Below are positions 51,601-62,788 of a DNA stretch of 64,000 nucleotides, in pieces; positions within the stretch are counted from its first letter, which is position 1, and each line of letters begins with the position of its first letter. A program made the translations under genes and the position numbers. The DNA lies in assembly GCF_037038585.1 (NCBI RefSeq), contig NC_092521.1, positions 70,670,898 through 70,734,897 of the forward strand. Direction: 5' to 3'. The notes below the pieces were generated by a model. It was given only the letters and a program-made list of their open reading frames with translations, was not told where the DNA came from and made no database searches. The DNA comes from Patagioenas fasciata. Its lineage: Eukaryota; Chordata; Aves; Columbiformes; Columbidae.

Positions 51601-51652
51601 CTGCTCTAGTTGTTTGGGTGGAGTTCACACCACAGCCCTTCTGTGAGCATGC
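48636..51652. other. non-coding DNA, one exon-like frame
   Basis: Apart from the candidate frame at 49663-49854, only unassignable open frames occur. A (CAAA)n stretch lies at about 50872-50887. The DNA next to the following CR1 becomes extremely G-rich from 51653. Confidence 0.5.
49663..49854 (-). other. open frame with coding-like C-terminus, unidentified
   Basis: A minus-strand frame ends in a stop at 49663 and reads like the acidic, serine-rich tail of a protein, including VQSPFRDLLLSEDLEMSLNN and FDSTPVSPDQ, ending GSEVVKA. It is bounded at the left in this track by a TTG, not an ATG. Upstream the frame continues open but its composition becomes less protein-like. The opposite strand is open for 103 codons over the same DNA. 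I cannot place it in a family. It could be a terminal exon, a pseudogene piece or chance. Confidence 0.18.
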
Positions 51653-51690
51653 GGGGGGGGGGGGGGGTAGTTGGGGGGGTATGGGGGAGG
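51653..51690 (+). repeat. G-rich tract with quadruplex potential
   Basis: A run of 15 G is followed by G7 and G5 tracts separated by five and three bases, then AGG. This meets the general pattern for G-quadruplex formation on the plus strand. It directly abuts the 3' end of a minus-strand CR1, so on the element's sense strand it is a C-rich tract just past the CR1 tail. Confidence 0.85.
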
Positions 51691-51692
51691 TG

Positions 51693-51985
51693 TCACTGAA
51701 TCACAGAATGTTAGGGATTGGAAGGGACCTTCAAAGGTCATCTAGTCCAATCCCCCTGCTGGAGCAGGAACACCTAGATGAGGTTACACAGGAAGGTGTC
51801 CAGGCAGGTTTTGAATGTCTCCAGAGTAGGAGACTCCACAACCTCCCTGGGCAGCCTGTTCCAGTGCTCTGGCACCCACACTGTGAAGAAGTTTCTTCTC
51901 AAATTTAAATGGAACCTTCTGTGTTCCAGTTTATACCCATTGCCCCTTGTCTTGTCATTGGTTGTCACTGAGAAGAGCCCGGCTT
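51693..51985 (-). mobile_element. CR1 LINE, 5'-truncated, minus strand
   Basis: About 290 bp of CR1. The sense frame includes [36 protein letters not shown] and [12 protein letters not shown]. The 3' end (complement of TCACTGAATCACAGAATG) lies at about 51693 beside the G-rich tract. The copy breaks off near 51985, just after the complement of GAGAAGAGCCCGGCTTC. It is closely similar to the 47.9-kb copy and belongs to the same subgroup. Confidence 0.94.
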
Positions 51986-54900
51986 CTGGTTGTTAGCATC
52001 CAAGTTATCTAAGCTGGAAGATAAGAGAGGACAGGGCCAACAGATAATTAGATCCTTAATTCTGTCTCCTCCATATCATCTTGATGCATTAGTTGTGAAA
52101 TGAATGACCTTACACACAGTATGTAGGCAATGTGTGTGTGAGATGTTTGTGATCTCCTTTTAGAGGCATCCACTCCTCCTGGAAGAAAAGAATCAAGCTG
52201 TCTTGTAAATCTGCCATCCCTCTGGTTATAAATGGGATCACAGCCAGAATTCAAACATTCCCCATTACCCCTGCTTAGCCAGTGCCCAACGCCTGCCAAG
52301 TATTGACCCAGCAGACCAGGCCCAGATCTCTGCTCATAGGGGTGCATTGCTGTAGATTTATCAGATCTATATGGAAGCACTGAATGTGCATGGATACTGA
52401 TTTAATTTAATAGCACGAGGCAGGAAACACTTTCTTCCTATGCATGGGTAGGCAGTTGTCTTCAGAAATTCCAAAACCTGATGCTGAGAACTTGCTCGTG
52501 TGTGCCCCATGTTGAAACAGAAGTACACGCACGAAGGGTACCTGTTCTCCTTTTATGCAAACTATGCTTTGGATTCAAGATTTGCAGAGCAGAGGGACAC
52601 TGTTCACATGCACTGTGTGAGGTTAGCAGCTTGCAAATGATTTCTTCACTTGAGAGACGAGGAACATAAGCAACTGACACGAGTTCTTGCCCAGAGGAAA
52701 AGAAACTGGCAAACAGGAGCCACTTCCAGCCCCAAGACCAACTTATTGTCTAGTCCACTAGTACTATGATTTTTATGTAGAAATTATTGATTTTAGGCTA
52801 CAGTGTCAGAAAAAGCTGTGTTCTCTACTTAATGCATGATCTCATAGGTTATAAACCGTGTGCAATGACACAAGCACTACTTACCAGTAGTTTAAACAAT
52901 ATTTGTTAGTTGTTATTATTATAGGTCTCCCAATAAATTACTGCTATTGCTGGTCATAGGTTGTGATTTACATTAGTGTAATCATCTGAAAAGACTGGAT
53001 TTGTTGAGCTCTTAAGATAATACAAAATCAAGTCAAGCAACACTTCCAGATACCAAATGGACTTAATCAGAATGTTTTTCTTACCTGAAGATGTATTATT
53101 TTATTACGTTCCACCTATTCACTCTCCAACAGGCAAAGTGGTTTTTAATTGGGACGCAAAGTGGTTTTTAATTGGGGAACACATATTAAAATGAGAAAAA
53201 TATGAAGTGATTTCTGTGAATTATATTAGTGGAACCATCACCTTAGTGTGACTCAAGTGTTCAGTAACAATACAGATGCTGTTTGATTCTTCTTGTTTAA
53301 TAGAGCACTAAGTCAAGGTTTTTTTCCCAGAACCTCACATCAAGTCTGTGAAAGTCTTCTTCCATCAACTGACTTGGAAAGAAAAACTATGTGCTATTTT
53401 GTCTCAAGTATGTAAACCATGTACATTGTTAGAGATTGTAAGAGACCTTAAAACCCATGCGTAATTTTTCTAGTAATAAGTTATTGTGGTAGTAATTTTT
53501 TAAAGATTACTTAACCTTTCAGAAAAAAGATTGTAATCATGTAGGGACTTTGAACGTTTTTCTTAAAAGAGTGGACTTAGAAAACCTTTTTAACCTTACA
53601 TTAGTTAATTTGTGTTTTGATATTCTTCACCAGCAAAAAGTCCTGCCATTTGCTTACCTTTGTTTTCTTGTGCTTTGGTGGAGTTTGACACTTACAGGCC
53701 TCTGTGAAACGAGATCAAGGCACATCTCCCTGCATGTGCCTGCTTCTCCTGTCCTCCATGGAAGCCCATTATGTATCAACTCCATAAGGATCCAGAATGC
53801 TACGATGGGAGAAAGCATGGAAATAACAGGACAGTGAAATGCAGGTCCTCCCAAATGAGCTGGCCCAAGGCCTCTCTGAACTGAATTTTGCTGCTTTCCA
53901 GGACAGGGCGCCAAGGTCATCCCTAGCATAGGTGCAGCAGAGGGCAGGGCTCGGGCAGGAATCTTCCGCCAGCACAGACCTGCTGCGCAAACCAGCAGCA
54001 AATAATCAAGGCAAGAGCCCAGGCGCTCCATCACCCTCCTATCGCTAGCGAGGATGGGAAGGTGGAGGCCGTAGCTGCTGAAAGCTTCTCTCCTCTCATT
54101 GTCCCCAGCTCACCCCTTCCCTCAGGAGCAGCTGGACCCCAGCTCAGACAGCCCCGTGCGGCCCTGCCCCAGCACAGCGTCCTTGCAGCTGCGGGGCTGG
54201 GGCCAAACCAGACACTTCAGCTACGCCAGTTTTGCTGCCCTGGGCTCAACGCTTTGCCCAGGCTTAGAGAACAAGTAGATCCACCCAAAGTGTGAGGTGA
54301 ATACAAGCTACTGCAGTCTTAAAAAAAAAAACAACTGCAAAACCCCACAGTAAGCTGGAGGTGACTCCCATGTCCAGTGTTTGCTGGCCCAGCAGTGCAT
54401 GGGCACGGGCAAACAGGAACTTGGCTGCTGGTGAACATCCTCATTCTTTCTGAGAGATAGGACAGATGAAACAAGGAAAACACACTTTCTGCCTGCCAAA
54501 AAGACCAAGAGTAGAGCTCTGCCAGATGGACTGTGCCTTGTGAGCTGCTGGACAAGCTCACTTCCCATTACTGTCAGTGGGATTTCTGTGGGAGCTCAGC
54601 AAGCGGCATGCTGCAGGCCATTACAGGGGTAATGGAGGGGGATGACAGGGCAACATACTAATGCAAGCACATGTGAGGTTGAAGCCATCCGTGGCCTGTA
54701 TGAAATAGTGCATTCAGGTGATGCTTCACAGACAGTAACGGTTGGACTTGAACAAATTAGTCCTTAACCTGACTGCTGGCTTTCTGCTTTACAGATGTAG
54801 CAGTCCTATCAGTCAAAATGCATTCTCCCCAAGTCTGAAATGGTATTCATTGCTGCTTTGCTTTTCAAATGCTTTTCTTTTGTCCTCTTTGCCATTTAAA

Positions 54901-57143
54901 TTAAAGTTGGTTGTTGAGATAACACCCCATACATACTTTTAAATATAAATGTACTTCTCAATTTTTCACTTCTTCTAGAACTGGCAATAAAACTTTAAAA
55001 CTAGTCCATGCCATAGTCTAGCTCTTCACTCATCTGTATTTTCTCTTACATGCAGCAAGCTAGGTATTGCTCAGTTCTCTCATAGAAGGCATTGATGAGA
55101 GCAGCAGGGCCACAGGCTGTTCCCAAAAAAGAACCTAGTTGGGCTGAATGACGTTGTACATGTTGGCTGCTAGATCTTTTCTGTCTTCAGCTTCCTGCTA
55201 AAACAAATCACTTTTGATTGTTCCGCATAGTAAACTGTTGTTGATCAATGTAACACTGCACAGTGCTGGTGGCTGACTCATCACTCTTGGCTTGACCGCT
55301 GCACAGCCTAATGACCAAAAGCGAGGTACCGCCGACCAGGAAAAAAAAGGGAAGGGCCAGTGGCTACCGAAGGATGAAATAAGGAAGGAAAGGAAAGAGA
55401 ATCTAGCAGCCATGGGATGGATAGAGAGCATTGAGAGAAGAGGCACAAATGTTTTTTGCCAAATCTAAACTGTATTTACTTTTCTGATGCTGATTTATTC
55501 AGTAAAGCACTTAGGTTTTGAAAATGGAATGCACAAACACTGCATGGTGGTAGAACGTGGCTGAGAAGCAACATCTTAATATATAGCACAGGAGTGTATG
55601 GAGCACTTCTGATGGTGAGGGAGCCTGGGTTCCTAAACAGTTGTTCCCAAATAATGTTAAAAACATTTGTGGGAGAGAACAAGCTGGTGAAATCCGATTT
55701 TCTGAGCTGCTGTCTGCTTATTTAAAGCATAAATGATCTTAGAGCAGTTCTATGTGTTTTCTTTTCATATCAGTGTTAAGTTTATCATATACACACATCT
55801 TCAGTACATAAAGTAAGTTAAAAAATCAATTCTAAAACTCAGATGTAAAGAGAATGTGGCTTGGATGTTTACTGGCATGAAGAGAGATACGCTGTCTTAT
55901 TCTTTTTTGTTTTGTGATACAGTTGTAGCATTATCTGGTATCCAGGGCTTTGAAGGATCTATTGTAAGCATGTCAAATACTTTTTAAAATTACTTTGCTT
56001 TTGTAAATATTAGAACATAAAAAACTGAGGAACAAGTCCCACAGACTTTCGTTAAATAGTATGTCCCATTATTGTTTTTCCTGTTTTGGAGTTGAAATTA
56101 AACTAGCCTTAATAACACTCTGCATATTTATTCTTTCAATTAGAAAAAAAAAAAAATCTGTTCTAATAATTATCATGTCTATAGAAACGTGCATTCAAGG
56201 TGTAGCTCAGACACTAACTAGTCACCACTGCATGCAGCTTGCGCAGCCAGAGAGAGGAAGTGCCTTGCACCAGGTCCCGATGTCCACGATGGAGCTTGGG
56301 TGGAACAGGACCGCTGTTCTGTAACTAGTGTCTCACCTCCTCAGTGACCTGGGCAGTCCAGGATTAACAAACTATGGGGCAAGTCTTCCTCTCGGCAATT
56401 TTGCACATGGGAAGAGAGCATTTCCATAGTAAGCCGTAACTCTCCTAGCAGCCTTTCTGGCTGACATCCACCGACTCAGAGAGCTCAGGAAGGTGTCACT
56501 GCCATGGGGCAGCTGGCAGCGTATGGGCATGAAGGCTGTGTGGTTGGAGGCCACAAATGGCTGAGTCTGACCTTGGGAGTCCTGATTGAAACTTGACAAG
56601 AGTCTAAGGCTGGGAAAAAGATGCACAAGTGCGAAGGCAACAAATCAGCAGCTTGTCATAAGAAAGAGGACAACAAGAAAGAATGGGCTGAAAACCCTCT
56701 GCCCCCTTGCCCCTAGACTTAGTTTCAGGAAATCATGGTCATTCTGAAGCTGGCATGTACCTGTCAGCCCACCCCAGCAAGAGTCCAAACTCTCCGTCAG
56801 TCTCCTTCCTCTAAAGGCTGACAACATGCAGTTGCTATCCATTATTCTCCTGGCACCTCATGGTGCAAAGATCAGTCTCCTGATGCAGGACCTCTTGCCT
56901 TGCTGAAGACCATCTGGGCATAAGAACACCACCAGACAGCTTTTTTAGCACTGTTTTTAAAAAATCTGGGAAATCAGTACTTTTTGTACTAATATTGTAC
57001 TAACTAGGAAAGGTAGAAGAATAATCAGGTTGTGAAATGAAGCACTAAAAAAACTACAAAGTGTTGTGGTTAAGAGTTGCCTTGTGATTTGATCATGTTA
57101 TGCATATTCATTAGGATATTTTAAAAACAACTCTGAGTCCAAC
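51986..57143. other. non-coding DNA downstream of INO80C
   Basis: No gene recognised. Open frames up to about 126 codons (53654-54034 minus) lack motifs. A mild CpG cluster (about 10 CpGs) lies at 54024-54251. An AATAAA occurs on the plus strand near 54985 with no identifiable gene before it. The interval begins beyond the predicted INO80C cleavage site and is probably intergenic. Confidence 0.5.
53133..53178. repeat. 23-bp tandem duplication (2 copies)
   Basis: Two adjacent 23-bp units (53133-53155 and 53156-53178) both read GCAAAGTGGTTTTTAATTGG. They differ only in the last two bases. The near-perfect identity suggests a recent slippage duplication. Confidence 0.92.
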
Positions 57144-57149
57144 TTTATT
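57144..57149 (-). terminator. candidate INO80C poly(A) signal
   Basis: AATAAA on the minus strand, the first canonical hexamer downstream of the INO80C stop codon. It implies a 3' untranslated region of roughly 580 nt. No strong GU-rich element is evident just beyond it, so alternative cleavage sites are possible. Confidence 0.5.
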
Positions 57150-57708
57150 TATGCGGACAATTCTTCAATGCAAATATTTGTGTGAAGCTGTTCATTTCCA
57201 CATCGCTCGGTACCATAAACAGCCCTCACAACAGCAGCACTTGCTGGATATTTTAGCTTCATTTTACCGATGGAACAAACTTCTTCATAGCCAAGTGGCA
57301 AGCACATCTGGCAAAGCAGGTTTAGAAGTTGGGATATCTTGGTACCTTCTCCTTAATTCAAATGACTGTTTCTTCTGAGCCAAAGCAGTACATAACATAT
57401 ACAGGGTGGGGATGAAATTCTGTCTGCACAGAAATTAATATGACTCAGACATTAGGGTGCAGATATGTATCCTTATGGTCTAAGTTATTCTGTTCACCAA
57501 ACCAAATTGTCTACAAATTGGCAAACTAACAAATATCAGCATTTATCAAAATTAAATCCATATGTTCTTGAAATCCATGTATCATCAACTACTTCCAGAT
57601 GTACATGTCCATGGACAGTCTTAAGGAACCTCAGTCCCACAATCAGCTGCCATCGTGATTCTCAAAATTAGCGCTGTTCATAAGCAGTATGCATAATTTT
57701 TGATCTCT
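57150..57708 (-). other. INO80C: predicted INO80C 3' untranslated region
   Basis: The DNA between the INO80C stop codon and the first downstream AATAAA. Its open frames on both strands are short and incidental. The extent is inferred only from the hexamer position. Confidence 0.5.
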
Positions 57709-57840
57709 TCAGGAAACAATACTTGTTGCTTTCCTTAGAGCCAGGTATCCTGTAACCACATCTGAAGGGAGCATCCGAATATAGGCAAATTCTTCAATAG
57801 TGCTAAATCGTAGCTTGCTCTGGGGATCTGTGTAATTTGC
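57709..57840 (-). CDS. INO80C: INO80C terminal coding exon (INO80 complex subunit C)
   Basis: INO80C (Ies6 homologue) is a small nuclear subunit of the INO80 ATP-dependent chromatin remodeller, which slides nucleosomes and exchanges H2A variants; in yeast, Ies6 works with Arp5. This exon encodes the last 43 residues plus TGA. It contains ANYTDPQSKLRFSTIEEFAY and LPSDVVTGYLALRKATSIVS, nearly the human C-terminus as I remember it (about 192 residues). The remembered differences are SY to AY, RRLP to RMLP and a final P to S. It forms the second half of the YL1_C domain. The acceptor TTTCTTTTTCAG ends at 57841, and the exon begins in phase 0, joining cleanly to the exon at 62721-62788. There are no frame disruptions, so the gene appears intact here. 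Confidence 0.96.
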   Translation of the reverse strand, partial: ANYTDPQSKLRFSTIEEFAYIRMLPSDVVTGYLALRKATSIVS

Positions 57841-58724
57841 CTGAAAAAGAAACAATGGCAGAGATACTATTAAAAGAACAGCTCAAAACAGAATACTAAG
57901 AAAAGTGTCTTATTACAAGACCACAAAATACTGATTTTTTTTTCCCAGTAACAGCACTGCTGTTCTACCATGTAACCAAAAGTCTGTACCTTTTTCTTTC
58001 TCCCAATGTCAGAACTTTCGAGACATTAACAGACCTCTATAAAAAACACATTAGAAATGCATTAAACATAACAGAGGGCTGAAATAGTTTCATACAAAAC
58101 ACAGTGCAAAAGAAATTGCTCAACTCTCTAAACTCACCCTAGCAACTCCGTGCCTTGCGCAGTCTCTCACAAGGCAGCTCTCCAAGGAGTCAGGCTGCTG
58201 CCAATAAATTATCCACAAAGAGGCTGAATTATGGGTGCTCCGATAGCTTTGGACTGATTTTCTCTTCCTCCATAGAACTTAGCTTTTAATTTACTTTAAA
58301 GCGGTTGTTAGAGCAAGGGAGTCTCAGCTTATGGTTCTGTGGCTGGACTGATAAGCAATTTGAACTGAGCGTCGTGCTTTGCTACAGATGCTGCTTTCAG
58401 GAGCGCAGCCTGGCCAGCTAACCCTGGGCTACGCTTGTGTCCTCTGCTATATTTGCCCCTGTGTGCCTGGGAGCGGTGCCAGGTTCCTTCCATCCTCTCC
58501 CCTTCCCTGTTGCTACAGAAACCTTGAGCTGTGCTGAGCTGGGGCGCCAGCACAGGAGGCTGGGCTGGAAGCTGGCAGGCTTCAGGGGGGCACCTCTCCA
58601 CCTTCTGCCCCCAGGACACTCACCACCTGTTCAGCAGGGGATCACTGAGTGTCCACCAAGGTCCTGGAAGTGTTTCCTGTACCTTTCTGTGACAGGGTGG
58701 GGCTGGCAGCTGGGATCCCTTAAA

Positions 58725-58864
58725 CAGGGGTGTCAAACTCATTTTCACCAGGGGCCACATCAGCCTGGCGGTTGCCTTCAAAGGGCCAAATGTGATTTTA
58801 GGACTGTATAAATGTAGGAGTAGTTACTGATGTGGCCCCCTGTAAAATGAGTTTGACAACTCTG
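58725..58864. mobile_element. hAT-like MITE with 38-39 bp terminal inverted repeats
   Basis: A 140-bp element starts CAGGGGTGTCAAACTCATTT. Its right end, read on the other strand, starts CAGAGTTGTCAAACTCATTT. The inverted repeats span 58725-58763 and 58827-58864 and continue through GGGGCCACATCAG in both. The CAGGGGTG-type start is typical of non-autonomous hAT-family (Charlie-like) DNA transposons. The flanks share CTTAA on both sides (CCCTTAAA left, GCTTAAGA right), consistent with a decayed 8-bp target duplication. The roughly 63-bp centre has no coding capacity, so it would have depended on a transposase from elsewhere. Confidence 0.85.
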
Positions 58865-60398
58865 GCTTAAGATGTTGCTGCTAAAAAAGGCCAGGGAGAG
58901 CTGAAGGATTTCGCCCATCCACACTGTTGAAGTACAGAACCCTCTACCATTTTTATGTTGGAAAGGATCGGTTGACCATGGTAACAATACAGTTAATTGT
59001 CTGGCCTGATAAGACTTAGCAGAAAATAAAGTGTTATTTGTAGCTTGTTTCTTTACAAATAAGTGGCACAAGGTTAATTACATGTAGTCAGCTAACAATC
59101 GAGGCATCAATTCATTTTCAAACAAATGGCAAAGTTAGGACATTAGAAGCGAATTTATACCTGGTGGTAACTTCATCGTTACAGCAGGTATAAATTTATT
59201 TTTATTTCAAAAACAAGCTTACCAAGTAGACTGCTTTTCAAACGTGCATGACTCTGTAAGAAACTAGCCAAGCCATATCTGCAGTTTGTATTGTGCACCT
59301 ATCTAGGTTAAAAATACTATAGCAGTTCTTCTCCATCCTGATACTTCATATTGGGCTGCACTGTTTGCTTACACTAACGGTAACTACCCATTTGTGCCAT
59401 GACTTCAGCCTCAAAACAAACTTTACCACTACTTCAGCAATAGCTAAAACAGATTAGAAAAGTGAAGGTGATTTTGCCAAGAAAATACTCTGTCACGTTT
59501 AGCAACTAAGTCAAAGGCCACAGATACATGTTCTTCAAATACCATAAGCGAGTTATCTCAATCTGTTTCTGTAGTAACAAGGCTGATCCATTTTCAGAAA
59601 AGGAAGAAAAATATATTTGAAGGTTTGTTTGTTTCTGGTTTTTTGTTTGTTCAGTTTCTAATCTGCTTTACAACAAATTACTCTGTTTTACATGTTAAAA
59701 TATCTAAATACTCATCTTGCAAGTTTGGAAATAATAGTTTAATAGTTTTATTTTGCACTGTCAACGTAGTAGATAATAGCTTTTGATTTGTATGCTGCCT
59801 TACATATACAAATTGGCTGCTCTGCTTAGACCATTTGCAAATTTAATTTCATTTGTGATACACACAGAAAGAGAAGAGGATCAGTAGAATTTAATTGTGG
59901 CTTTTAATATAGCTGCAGGTATACTGATGACAGTGTTTTAATACACTTATTTTTGGGTTTTTTTTGAATTTTTTTTTGTTTTTATACCTGCTAGACCATT
60001 TATTCTTTCCTAAATGGGTAATGTTAAGGAATTTATTTTACTTTTTTTCTTTCACCTCCCATGGGGAATCCAGTATTGCCATTGAAAATATATTCTTACA
60101 TAAATGCTTTCAGACTTTACACAAAAAATACAGGGACATTATTCTTATACTAGATTTCTAAAATATTCTATTACCCTACGTATCTTTCTACTAGGAAATG
60201 ATCTTGAAAATGTATTTAGTGCTTCTTATGAAACATTTCTAGCTTGGCAATTTAAAGGACACGCTGTCTCAGACATCTTAACCAAAAAAAAAAAAGACCT
60301 TTTTTTAAACATGTTATTTTTATCATAGTCTGGAGAAACTTTGCAGGCCAGGTAAAATAGGAAACTTGACTCATGATGCAATTAGAGGATGGAAAATT

Positions 60399-60427
60399 AA
60401 GGAAAAGAAAAGAAAGAAAAAAGAAAG
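60399..60427. repeat. homopurine tract in INO80C intron
   Basis: Twenty-nine consecutive purines (GGAAAAGAAAAGAAAG-like), continuing as a purine-rich stretch to about 60463 with single C/T interruptions. On the transcribed sense of INO80C this is a pyrimidine-rich tract. It lies far from either splice site. Confidence 0.85.
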
Positions 60428-62720
60428 TGGAAAGACAAGACAAAGAGAAACAAAAGGAAACAAATGTAGCACTGAATGGATTCATATAGAAGGTAGAGTA
60501 TGTATACCTAGCTAGAATAGCTGGAGTACATAAATCAGTGATCGAGAGGAGGAGCTGGTAAGGAAGAACCAAAGAACTGAGAGGAAGACTTTTATCTCCT
60601 ATGGCTAAAGTGACCCTTAGCTGGTAGGGACTAAGCCTTCACTCCCATCTATAACCTGTATCATCCTCTCGCTATAGGTGCGAGTACTGACCAGTTCTGA
60701 AATGCATCCAAAGCCAGCACTGGAAAGCTTTACTTGGTTTCTTGGAGATGGGGCAGTGAAAGGGACCTGTGTCCTTGTGCCTCCTGCCCCACAGAAGTCC
60801 CTCACAGGTCAGGGGTGTCGCAACGACTCAGATTACACCTGGTGTAAATGCTACTGAAGCTTGCAAAGCAGCTCTAAAGGGAAAGGATAGGAAACAGGCG
60901 AACACCGTTAAGTGACCCAGTATGGATTTTTTGCTATTTTGGTAAAATCTACTCATGATTATTTCACATGTCCATCTATCCCCCGTTCCTCCATCCACTG
61001 CACCCATAGAGGTGGGTACTTATGCAAAGTTCCTTATTCAGCTGATCCCTGCTCCTTGTCTGAAAACAAGTTGCTATTATATAAAAGCAATACTCTTACA
61101 CGACAGTAAGTCTGCCTGGCTGGAGGGAATTATTATCCCTGGGTTTGTGAGCAGTCTCTTCCATTTTCTGTCTGCCCACTCGTCTGCAAGGGAGACGCTG
61201 CTTTCCCGTTCCCTCTGGAACACCAAGGGTTACCAGCCTCGATCCCAGCAACCTACTCCCTTTCCAAATTGTGCTGGAAACACGCCACCCCCTAGTTGCC
61301 TTATTTAAATGTGTTACTTAAAAAAATCGAATAAAACATATGCTACCAAATCAAGAACTCAAATGTTAGGATGTCAGGATTACAGCTGGTGCTATAGCTG
61401 TTCTTTGATGCCTTGCACTGTATATCCACTATAAGATGGTCCTTAATTAAGCGCTCACCCATTTTTTTTTTTCCCAACAGGGACTTTTACCTAATTCAGT
61501 GTACAGAATGCAAGGTGCTCTGTTAACCTGCATCAGCATAACAAATGTGTACATTTACAGGCACCTCTATGAGGTGATATCAAACCTGTGAAGTGGGCTA
61601 GTGCCCTATAGACAAGAAACAGATTAAACTGAGGGAAAGGACCCAGAAATTCTATATCTAAGGCTCTTTGACTTTACAAAGTTTCCATTATTGTACTTAT
61701 TTAGTGTAACCATTACTTAACCCTTTTTATAGTCCAAAATACAACATTCCCCTTCATTTCGATTGTAATAAATGCACAGGCTTCTGCAAAATAAACCATT
61801 GGGGGCTAAAGGTGAAAAGTGAAGAGAAACACTGTTACTAACACCTGTTTTGTTTTAAGTAAAATTATTCATGTCACATATGAACAGTGTCAGCAGCATA
61901 TATAAATTTTTTGTTGGGCACAATTCAATTACTTTACTCCTGTTTCTTGCCAACAAAATCTCTGGGGAATTCAGGTGCCAAATTGTAACTACCAAGACTT
62001 TTTGGAGCATGCGCAAACCATATCTAAGTCAAATGTGGGGTGTTGTGTTTTTTTGTGTTTTTTTTGTGTTACGTGTTTTTTGGTTTTGGTTGGTTCCAGC
62101 TCTGAGATATGGGGCTATTTGAAATTCCCAAAACTCCAGGCCAAGTGTCTATCTCAGGCTGATTTGTTTGAGGGAAAGTTTAGAAGCAATTATAACAGAT
62201 TGAGGTTTCTTTTGTTTGGTTTTGTTTTGTTTTTAACCTGGTCCAATCAATATAATTTTGCCTAATTTCATTCTTGGAAATTGCCGAGCCATCTTTTGGA
62301 TACTTTCCCTAAAAGATACCATGAAATAAATCAGCCTCAAACAAACACTCAGCATGGGAAGTTTCATTCTGTGTGGTTAAAGCTTGAAAAATTAGGAGCC
62401 ACGGAAATTGTGGGCAACCAGGTTTCAGTGTAAAAATCTAAAGAATTACCAATTACAGAGACCAATGCAGACTCTAGAACTTGGAAAACGGTGGGACAGG
62501 AGCCACTTGGCAGGACAAGGTATTTAACCTGTCCCGAGATCTATTAACAACCTAAGGATTTTGTGATGTAGTGACAGTATTCGGGGTTTGGCCCTAAATC
62601 ACTGGACCACTATTAAGCACAGGAACCTCAGTAAGTAGATATTTTACAAAAGCATGCACCAGCCTTATTTCATTGTAGAAAGTGAGATGCCAATTTTGAA
62701 AAGAAAAATAAAACACTTAC

Positions 62721-62788
62721 CGGAAGTCCTGAAATGTCCGAATATTTCTTGGCTGGCTTAAAGGAAGGAGGAGCATCAATATTAAAAT
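62721..62788 (-). CDS. INO80C: INO80C penultimate coding exon
   Basis: This 68-bp exon encodes FNIDAPPSFKPAKKYSDISG followed by LP, preceded by two bases (AT) that complete a codon begun in the previous exon, most likely TAT (Tyr) by comparison with human NYFSIDAPP. It opens the YL1_C domain, whose KYxDIxGLPAxYxDP core is completed when it joins the exon at 57709-57840. The acceptor is TTTCTCTCTAG (ending at 62789) and the donor is a consensus GTAAGT. The junction reads GLPA, the usual YL1_C form, where I recall human INO80C having GLLA. Upstream exons are outside the window. Confidence 0.95.

Larger units (their letters stand above)
57841..62720 (-). other. INO80C: INO80C last intron (4,880 bp)
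   Basis: The intron has GT-AG ends on the minus strand: donor GTAAGT at 62720-62715 and acceptor TTTCTTTTTCAG ending at 57841. It contains a hAT-like miniature element, a purine tract and T/G-rich DNA around 62041-62095. Open frames inside (up to 124 codons at 58437-58811) are unassigned and probably incidental. Confidence 0.9.

Noticed and set aside
51411-51908. 165-codon plus-strand frame crossing the G tract
   Set aside because: Its glycine block is the G-run and its C-terminal third is antisense CR1, so it is not a gene.
1-57000. Possible MAPRE2 or other flanking-gene exons to the left of INO80C
   Set aside because: I looked for recognisable MAPRE2 C-terminal coding sequence, expected from mammalian gene order, and did not see it. 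A full search was not possible by eye.
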